From the NCBI GenBank assembly GCA_023150615.1, contig JAKLKO010000001.1:357356-421355 (forward strand): DNA of 64,000 nucleotides. Direction: 5' to 3'. Positions 59,237 through 64,000 of the stretch are shown in pieces (position 1 is the stretch's first letter; each line of letters opens with the position of its first letter). Made by a program: the position numbers and the translations under genes. The notes under the pieces are model-generated. The model searched no databases. It was not told where the DNA came from and was given only the letters and a program-made list of their open reading frames with translations. Source of the stretch: Phycisphaerae bacterium (GTDB lineage: Bacteria > Planctomycetota > Phycisphaerae > UBA1845 > UTPLA1).

Positions 59237-60174
59237 GCCGCACCTACCTCGGCCGCCAGGCGATGGCCCGTCCGGTGAATAAACACATCCTCCAGAGTCG
59301 GGCGCGAGACCGTCACCGACTCCAGTCGCGGTCCGAGCAGCTCGATGATCCGGCCGATCCACTCGTGGCCGCGCGGCGCTTCGATTCGCAGCGTCTCATC
59401 GACCGGCGTCGCGGTCAGCCCCAGCCGTTCGCCGATCTCGCGCGCGGCCGAATCGGGATCGGCCGTCCGCACGACGATGCAGTCTCCGGCGATCTCGCGC
59501 TTGAGCGCCTCCGGCGTGCCGGCGTCGATGACGCATCCGCGGTCCAGAAGCACGAGCCGGTCGCAGCGCTCGGCCTCGTCGAGGATGTGCGTCGTCAGGA
59601 GGATCGTGACGGCGCGCTGCGATTGAATCGCGCGGAGTTGATCGCCGAGGCCGCGCCGCGCCACCGGATCCAGCCCCGTCCCCGGCTCGTCCAGCAGCAG
59701 CACCGGCGGCTCGTGCAGCATCGCGCGGGCCAGGTCGACGCGACGCTGCTGCCCGCCCGACAGCGCCCCGACGCGGTCAGCGGCCCGGTCGGCCAGTCCG
59801 GCCCGATGCAGGCCCTCCTCAATCCGCGCATCAAGCAACGCCCCGCGAAGCCCGAACAAGTGCCCGTGGTGCCGGAGATTCTCGCGCACCGTCAACTGCC
59901 GATCGAGCGCCGGTGATTGAAACACCACGCCGAGCTTTCGCCGCACGTCGGCCGGCCTTTCGCGCACGCTTACGCCCGCCACGCTCGCCTGCCCGCCCTG
60001 CGGCTGGATGAGCGTGCTGAGAATTCGGAACAACGTGGATTTCCCGCTGCCGTTCGGCCCCAGCAGTCCGACGCGCTCCCCGCCGCGCACCTCGAACGAC
60101 ACGCCGGCCAGCGCCGGACGTTCGCCGTAGCGATACGTCAGATCGCGCACCTCGATGACGGAATCACCGCTCAT
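59233..60174 (-). CDS. ABC transporter ATP-binding protein
   Basis: The 313-residue ATPase has Walker A GPNGSGKST, the Q-loop region VVFQSPALD, the ABC signature LSGGQQRRVDLAR, Walker B VLLLDEPGTGLD and the switch His in LLTTHILDEA. The C-terminal 90 residues form a DrrA-like extension (about 225-313). It energises the ABC-2 permease coded just downstream. It is preceded by the heme O synthase gene by 33 nt, so it is part of the same operon. Confidence 0.94.
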   Translation of the reverse strand: MSGDSVIEVRDLTYRYGERPALAGVSFEVRGGERVGLLGPNGSGKSTLFRILSTLIQPQGGQASVAGVSVRERPADVRRKLGVVFQSPALDRQLTVRENLRHHGHLFGLRGALLDARIEEGLHRAGLADRAADRVGALSGGQQRRVDLARAMLHEPPVLLLDEPGTGLDPVARRGLGDQLRAIQSQRAVTILLTTHILDEAERCDRLVLLDRGCVIDAGTPEALKREIAGDCIVVRTADPDSAAREIGERLGLTATPVDETLRIEAPRGHEWIGRIIELLGPRLESVTVSRPTLEDVFIHRTGHRLAAEVGAA

Positions 60175-60207
60175 GTCCGGACCGCACGTGCGGACGACAT
60201 CGGCGCG

Positions 60208-61131
60208 TCACGGATCGATCATCATCAGGCCAAGCAGCAGCGGCAGGTAGATGATGGAAACGCGCAACAACTGCCGCGCGGTTGCATGCGTCGGGCGCAA
60301 AGCGAAGTGCGCGCCGGCCGCGACGAACATCGACCCGAGCAGCAACGCGCCGACCAGATACGCCGACCCGGTCGTTGCGAAGCACCACGGAAGCACGCTC
60401 AGGCCGACGAGCACGATACTCAGCACAACGACCTGCCGGCTCGTCCGACGGCCGTCCTGATCGACGACCGACAGCATCGCAAAGCCCGCCGCACCGTACT
60501 CGTGCCGGTACATCCACGCGATCGACCAGAAGTGCGGTATCTGCCACACGAACATGATCGCAAAAACAACCGCAATCTCCGCCTCGATCGTCCCGCGGGC
60601 CGCGGACCAGCCGATCACCGGAGGCAGCGCCCCGGGCACGGCGCCGACCACGGTACACCATGGCGAAACCCGTTTCAGCGGCGTGTACAGCAAAACGTAA
60701 CTGACGACGCAGACACCGGTCGCCAGCGCGGCAAGGTGATTCGAGAACACCGCCAGATAGGCGATCCCCGACGCCGCGCAAAGCAGCCCGAACAGCAGCC
60801 CTTCGATCGGCTCGACGCGCCCGCTGGGGATCGGTCGCACGGCCGTGCGCCTCATCAGCGCGTCGAAACGCCACTCGAGCACCTGGTTCAGCGCGTTCGC
60901 GCCCGCCGCGGCGAGCGCCGTGCCGAGCACGACGTGCAGGACGTCCAGCAATGCCACCGTCGATCGTGCCCCCAGCGCGTAGCCGACCGCGGTCGTGATC
61001 AGCACCAGCGCCGCAATCCGCGGTTTCGTCATCTCAATGAAGTCGGCGATGCGCGAACCGGCCGCCGCAAGCGACGCCGTCAGCGACACCGCCCCGCCGT
61101 TACCGCTCTCGATCGGTTCCGCGGACTTCAT
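60208..61131 (-). CDS. cyoE: Protoheme IX farnesyltransferase (heme O synthase)
   Basis: The 307-residue UbiA-type enzyme has MTKPRIAALVLITTAVGY, the Asp-rich motif ANALNQVLEWRFDALMRRTAVRPIPSGR, LLYTPLKRVSPWCTVVGAVPGALPPVIGW and WQIPHFWSIAWMYRHEYGAAGFAML. It adds a farnesyl group to heme B to make heme O, the precursor of heme A. Heme A synthase is coded directly upstream with 1 nt between, so the two-step pathway is built from neighbouring genes. It resembles CtaB/COX10. Confidence 0.95.
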   Translation of the reverse strand: MKSAEPIESGNGGAVSLTASLAAAGSRIADFIEMTKPRIAALVLITTAVGYALGARSTVALLDVLHVVLGTALAAAGANALNQVLEWRFDALMRRTAVRPIPSGRVEPIEGLLFGLLCAASGIAYLAVFSNHLAALATGVCVVSYVLLYTPLKRVSPWCTVVGAVPGALPPVIGWSAARGTIEAEIAVVFAIMFVWQIPHFWSIAWMYRHEYGAAGFAMLSVVDQDGRRTSRQVVVLSIVLVGLSVLPWCFATTGSAYLVGALLLGSMFVAAGAHFALRPTHATARQLLRVSIIYLPLLLGLMMIDP

Positions 61132-61132
61132 C

Positions 61133-62200
61133 TCAGGTCACCATGTACGGCTGCGGCCGCCACGCCGTTGCAGCCGGCTCCGCTCCGAGCGGGGCAAACG
61201 CCCGGCCGCACCGCAGCGCCAGCACCACGTTCAACGCCAGAATGACCGCGCCGACAGCGACGTGCAACGTTGCGATGATCGGCACGCGCTGCGTCAACAC
61301 CGTCGCCGCGCCGAGAACCGCCTGGCCCGCCAGCAGGATCAGCAAGCCCGCGGCCGGCAATGAGAGCCGCGGCTCCCGCTGGCGGATCACCATCACCGCG
61401 AACAGGGACACCACGACCAGCGCGACCGCCGCGCCGGCGCGATGCGCAAACTGCGCCGCGATCTGGTAAGCCTCGACCTGCGGCAACTCCAGCTCCCAGC
61501 GCCGCGAGAGGTTGTAGCCCGCGACCGATGCCTCATCGAGCGGCGGCAGCCAATGCCCGTAGGCCGTCGGAAAATCCGGAATGGCGAGCGCAGAGTCCGT
61601 GTGCCGCACGAGCGCGCCGAGCACGAGCTGCGCGAACACGACGCACGCGGAGACAATCGCGAACCAGCGCACGTCCAGGGGCCCTCGCTGCGCGCGCCGC
61701 GGCGAACGCTCAATCCATCCGCGCGACGTAAAAAGCGCAATCGCGCACACGAGGCAAAAGAACGACTGCGCCAGGCACGCATGCGCGACGGACACCGGCG
61801 TCGGCAGAAGGAAGATCACCGTCAGTCCGCCCAGGACACCCTGCGCGACCACCGACAGAACGGCGACGATACCCAGCCAGCGCAACCAGCGCCGCGACTC
61901 CGACCGCCACAGCCACGCCGCCAGTCCGAGCGTCAGCAGGCCGACGGTCGACGCAATCAGCCGGTGCGTGTGCTCGTAGAAGATCCCGCCGACCCACTTC
62001 GACGACGGAAACGTGAACATGTTGTAGCCGTAGCTCGTCGGCCAATCCGGAACGGACAGACCCGCGCCGTGGCTGGTCACCTGCCCGCCCGCGCTGATGA
62101 GCACGAGCGTCAGGCCCGCCAGCAGCAGCGTGTAGCGATGCAGCCAGGGGCGAAAGACGGTCGGCGCGGCTGGCGACGGGCCGGATTCCATGGTGCTCAT
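61133..62200 (-). CDS. ctaA: Heme A synthase (CtaA/COX15)
   Basis: The 355-residue protein has eight membrane segments in two similar halves. Conserved His-containing motifs are EHTHRL, VAHACLAQSFF, LVRHTDSALAIPDFP, AQFAHRAGAA and ATLHVAVGA, corresponding to the heme-binding His of COX15. It oxidises the C8 methyl of heme O to a formyl group. The GLSVPDWPTSYG loop is typical. It overlaps the preceding small gene by 4 nt (ATGA) and precedes cyoE by 1 nt. Confidence 0.95.
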   Translation of the reverse strand: MSTMESGPSPAAPTVFRPWLHRYTLLLAGLTLVLISAGGQVTSHGAGLSVPDWPTSYGYNMFTFPSSKWVGGIFYEHTHRLIASTVGLLTLGLAAWLWRSESRRWLRWLGIVAVLSVVAQGVLGGLTVIFLLPTPVSVAHACLAQSFFCLVCAIALFTSRGWIERSPRRAQRGPLDVRWFAIVSACVVFAQLVLGALVRHTDSALAIPDFPTAYGHWLPPLDEASVAGYNLSRRWELELPQVEAYQIAAQFAHRAGAAVALVVVSLFAVMVIRQREPRLSLPAAGLLILLAGQAVLGAATVLTQRVPIIATLHVAVGAVILALNVVLALRCGRAFAPLGAEPAATAWRPQPYMVT

Positions 62201-62517
62201 TCGACTCGCTGCCCGGTGTCATCTGATCGCGGCGCGGATTCTGCTCCGCGCGCGCCGGGCGCATCGGATCGCGCGCCGCAATTCAGTCGAGCGCTCATCC
62301 GCCGCGCACGCACGATCCAGTACCCGGAGACCGAGACGATGCCGATGAGAACCGTCCCGATGAACCCCAGCAGGACGAGGATACCCATGCCGACGCCCTG
62401 CACCATCGGCGAGCTCGGATCGCCGAAGCAGACCGAGCACGCAACGGCCCGTTCGACCGCCGCGGTTACGATCACACCGACGCTCGCAGCGATGCGACTC
62501 GTTCGCCGCCCCGTCAT
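62197..62517 (-). CDS. Small oxidase-operon membrane protein with CSVCFGDP motif
   Basis: The 106-residue protein has a signal-like helix (8-24), then AVACSVCFGDPSSPM (Cys27, Cys30) and one membrane segment (43-66) ending in WIVRARR. The CxxC facing the outside next to a membrane helix suggests metal or thiol chemistry. It lacks a named family that I know, although the CSVCFGDP phrase recurs in planctomycete oxidase operons in my memory. Its start overlaps the next gene upstream as TGATG. It lies between the oxidase subunits and heme A synthase. Confidence 0.75.
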   Translation of the reverse strand: MTGRRTSRIAASVGVIVTAAVERAVACSVCFGDPSSPMVQGVGMGILVLLGFIGTVLIGIVSVSGYWIVRARRMSARLNCGARSDAPGARGAESAPRSDDTGQRVE

Positions 62518-62723
62518 CAGAGGTACCCCACGCGCTTGAGCTTCCGCAGGAACCAGCGGAAATACCAGACGAGCACCGGCACGCACGCCAGTGACGCCGC
62601 CCCCAGCACCAACCACACGCCGTCTCCGAAACGGAGGTAACTGCGGATCGACCAGACGCCGAACCCGGTGCAGAACAGCAGCGCGACCGTTACGAAGACG
62701 ACGTGGAAAGCCTTAAGGGACAT
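62517..62723 (-). CDS. 68-residue membrane protein of the oxidase operon
   Basis: The small protein starts at ATG 62721-62723, with GGAGG 7 nt upstream, inside the end of the coxIV gene. It has two membrane segments (about 6-25 and 34-55) joined by SIRSYLRFGDG, and ends RWFLRKLKRVGYL, a basic tail. No family is recognised. Position between subunit IV and the CSVCFGDP protein suggests a small oxidase subunit or assembly factor. It is translationally coupled on both sides. Confidence 0.75.
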   Translation of the reverse strand: MSLKAFHVVFVTVALLFCTGFGVWSIRSYLRFGDGVWLVLGAASLACVPVLVWYFRWFLRKLKRVGYL

Positions 62724-63036
62724 GCGTCCGCCTCCACGCATCCACTTCGCCCTGCGTCACGACCGGCAACAGCAGCAGCGCCACGAACAGCACACCGCAT
62801 AGAATCAACGTCGCGTAGATCGCCTTCCGCTCCGAGATCAGGTGCATGAAATACGCGGCCACCAGAGACGCCTTCGTGCCCGCCACCACCATCGCCACCG
62901 CGATCGCCATCGGCATCGACAGGAACTTCATCTCCGCCACGGCGACGGTGACGACCGTCAGCACCGCCAGCGCGGCAAAGACCTTCAGGTACGCGTTCCG
63001 ATGTTTGCGGGCCTCGTCCGGATGCGCGAAGCTCAT
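62713..63036 (-). CDS. Cytochrome c oxidase subunit IV-like protein (CtaF type)
   Basis: The 107-residue protein has three membrane segments. AYLKVFAALAVLTVVTVAVAEMKF, KASLVAAYFMHLISERKAIYATLI and LFVALLLLPVVTQGEVDAWR match prokaryotic cytochrome c oxidase subunit IV. YFMHL is a conserved feature of the family. It stabilises the oxidase core. It starts 13 nt after the coxC stop. Confidence 0.92.
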   Translation of the reverse strand: MSFAHPDEARKHRNAYLKVFAALAVLTVVTVAVAEMKFLSMPMAIAVAMVVAGTKASLVAAYFMHLISERKAIYATLILCGVLFVALLLLPVVTQGEVDAWRRTHVP

Positions 63037-63049
63037 GTCACGACTCCCG

Positions 63050-63655
63050 TCACAGCAGGTAGATCGACGGAAACAGGAAGATCCACACCAGATCGACGAA
63101 GTGCCAGTACAGCCCCGCGCACTCGACGCGATTCGTGTAGCGGTGCGGATCCGTCTTCCACATCCCCGCCCCGGGGCCGACGAAGTACAGAAAGACGAGG
63201 ATGCCGCCGAGGACGTGCAGGCCGTGCAGGCCGGTCAGCGTGAAGTAGAGCCCGTAGAACAGGTTCGTCCGCGGATAGTGGTGGTGCTCGAACTTGCTTG
63301 AGTATTCGATGTACTTGATGACCATGAAGACCAGCGCCAAGCCGATCGTCGCCAGCAGGTACAGCCGCGCCTTGCCGAAGTCGTTCAGTTGCAGGCAGTA
63401 CCACGCCATCACGACCGTCACGCTCGACGTGATGAGCACCATCGTATTCACCGTCGCGAGCGGAACGTTCAGGACCGAGTAGCCGTGCGGCCACTCCGCT
63501 GATCCGACCCGCAGCAGCACGTACGATGAAAACAGCGCGCCGAAGAGCATGATCTCCGACGCCAAAAACAGCCACATGCCGAACTTGCCGTTGTACACAC
63601 CCGTCACCGGGTGCGGTTCGACCGTGTGGGGGATGACCTCCGCGGTTGCTGACAC
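63050..63655 (-). CDS. coxC: Cytochrome c oxidase subunit III
   Basis: The 201-residue protein has five membrane segments, the short form without the first two helices. Motifs are KFGMWLFLASEIMLFGALFSSY, GLYFTLTGLHGLHVLGG and AGLYWHFVDLVWIFLFPSIYLL, which include the conserved Glu in SEIMLF and the His in GLHGLHV. It supports the proton-pumping core of the heme-copper oxidase. It begins 3 nt after the end of the subunit I gene. Confidence 0.95.
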   Translation of the reverse strand: MSATAEVIPHTVEPHPVTGVYNGKFGMWLFLASEIMLFGALFSSYVLLRVGSAEWPHGYSVLNVPLATVNTMVLITSSVTVVMAWYCLQLNDFGKARLYLLATIGLALVFMVIKYIEYSSKFEHHHYPRTNLFYGLYFTLTGLHGLHVLGGILVFLYFVGPGAGMWKTDPHRYTNRVECAGLYWHFVDLVWIFLFPSIYLL

Positions 63656-63658
63656 GTC

Positions 63659-64000
63659 CTAGTCCTCCGGGGGTTGATTCTGCGGCCAGAAATCCGACGG
63701 TCGACCCGGCGGACTGTACACGTACGGATCGCGGTACACCGACACCGATTTCAGGAAGTTCCCGTGCGGCGGCGGGGACGGCGCGGCCCACTCGAGCGTC
63801 GTCGCGTCCCACGGGTTGTCCGACACCTTCTTGCCGGCCACCGCGCTCCAGAAAAAGTTGATGATGAACGGAATCTGCGCGATCGCGAGAATCCACGCGC
63901 CCCACGAGCTGACGAAGTGCCAGCCCTGCACGGCCTGCCCGGCATCATAGACCAGCGGGTCGTACGTGCGCCGCGAAAGGCCTTGCAGGCCCTGGAACAG
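63659..64000 (-). CDS. coxA: Cytochrome c oxidase subunit I, C-terminal part (N-terminus beyond window)
   Basis: The visible 113 residues are the C-terminus: GLQGLSRRTYDPLVYD, then the last membrane helix with WGAWILAIAQIPFIINFFWSA and a tail with NPWDATTLEWAAPSPPPHGNF. The NPWDATTLEWAAPSPPPHGNF-type tail is the standard end of subunit I (the phrase NPW…T.EW..PSPPP.HNF is widespread). The heme and copper ligands lie outside the window. It is the first visible gene of the operon. Confidence 0.93.
   Translation of the reverse strand: MFQGLQGLSRRTYDPLVYDAGQAVQGWHFVSSWGAWILAIAQIPFIINFFWSAVAGKKVSDNPWDATTLEWAAPSPPPHGNFLKSVSVYRDPYVYSPPGRPSDFWPQNQPPED

Noticed and set aside
1-64000. tRNA, rRNA, CRISPR arrays and insertion sequences
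   Set aside because: I looked for T-loop-like GTTCGAATC runs, spaced direct repeats and transposase motifs and found none that hold up.

Overview
The window is GC-rich, bacterial chromosomal DNA that reads as housekeeping and envelope genes. No insertion sequence, prophage, CRISPR array, tRNA or rRNA gene was found. A PEP-CTERM protein, an FHA-fused pilus-type ATPase, CvpA-family, DUF2723 and DUF4097 proteins, an actinobacterial-style decaprenyl-phosphate phosphoribosyltransferase-like UbiA protein and a small-membrane-protein-containing cytochrome oxidase operon together suggest a planctomycete, perhaps of the Phycisphaerae. That assignment is inference: no rRNA marker is present. Start codons are often GTG or TTG, Shine-Dalgarno sites vary from excellent to absent, and many genes overlap by 4 nt.

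Layout. 1-8.7 kb: a truncated M28 peptidase lipoprotein, a PEP-CTERM protein with thioester-domain-like motifs, TerC, an FHA/GAF/SpoIIE-like protein, a Pro-rich lipoprotein, pterin dehydratase and a zinc phospholipase C-like protein. 8.7-12.9 kb: purF, rbsK, a BFD-type ferredoxin and aroA. 13-18.3 kb: a coiled-coil membrane protein, a NeuC-type epimerase and two membrane family-2 glycosyltransferases. 18.6-23.2 kb: a ComEA-like HhH protein, an S41 protease, and a partner-switching set of three STAS proteins and one RsbW-like kinase. 23.5-31 kb: small and unknown genes, including two tandem paralogous micropeptides at 26.9-27.1 kb, then a dicarboxylate symporter and citrate synthase. 31.3-41.2 kb: a cyclophilin and a polysaccharide cluster (sugar-phosphate transferase, two RmlD-like reductases, HAD protein, UbiA protein, polytopic membrane protein, SGNH hydrolase).

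41.2-50.5 kb: PilT, an FHA-PilB/GspE ATPase, a membrane-anchored GspE paralogue that has lost its Walker A lysine and Walker B/His-box residues, a CvpA-family protein with an acidic linker, an HtrA protease and a DUF4097 lipoprotein. This is the most unusual gene set here, because no pilin, secretin or platform protein accompanies the ATPases. 50.7-57.4 kb: alaS with a promoter that predicts a leaderless mRNA, a BtpA-family protein, an outer-membrane protein whose start codon lies inside a hairpin, and a DUF2723-TPR protein. 57.4-64 kb: a long minus-strand respiratory operon, transcribed coxA > coxC > coxIV > two small membrane proteins > heme A synthase > heme O synthase > ABC exporter > SCO1 > DUF420, in which nearly all genes abut or overlap.

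Functionally, the respiratory operon carries oxidase subunits together with heme A synthesis and copper-site assembly. The STAS/RsbW set with the SpoIIE-like protein at 4.2 kb could form a partner-switching stress circuit. The two glycan regions likely supply surface polysaccharide. All promoter calls are by eye and are offered as candidates.
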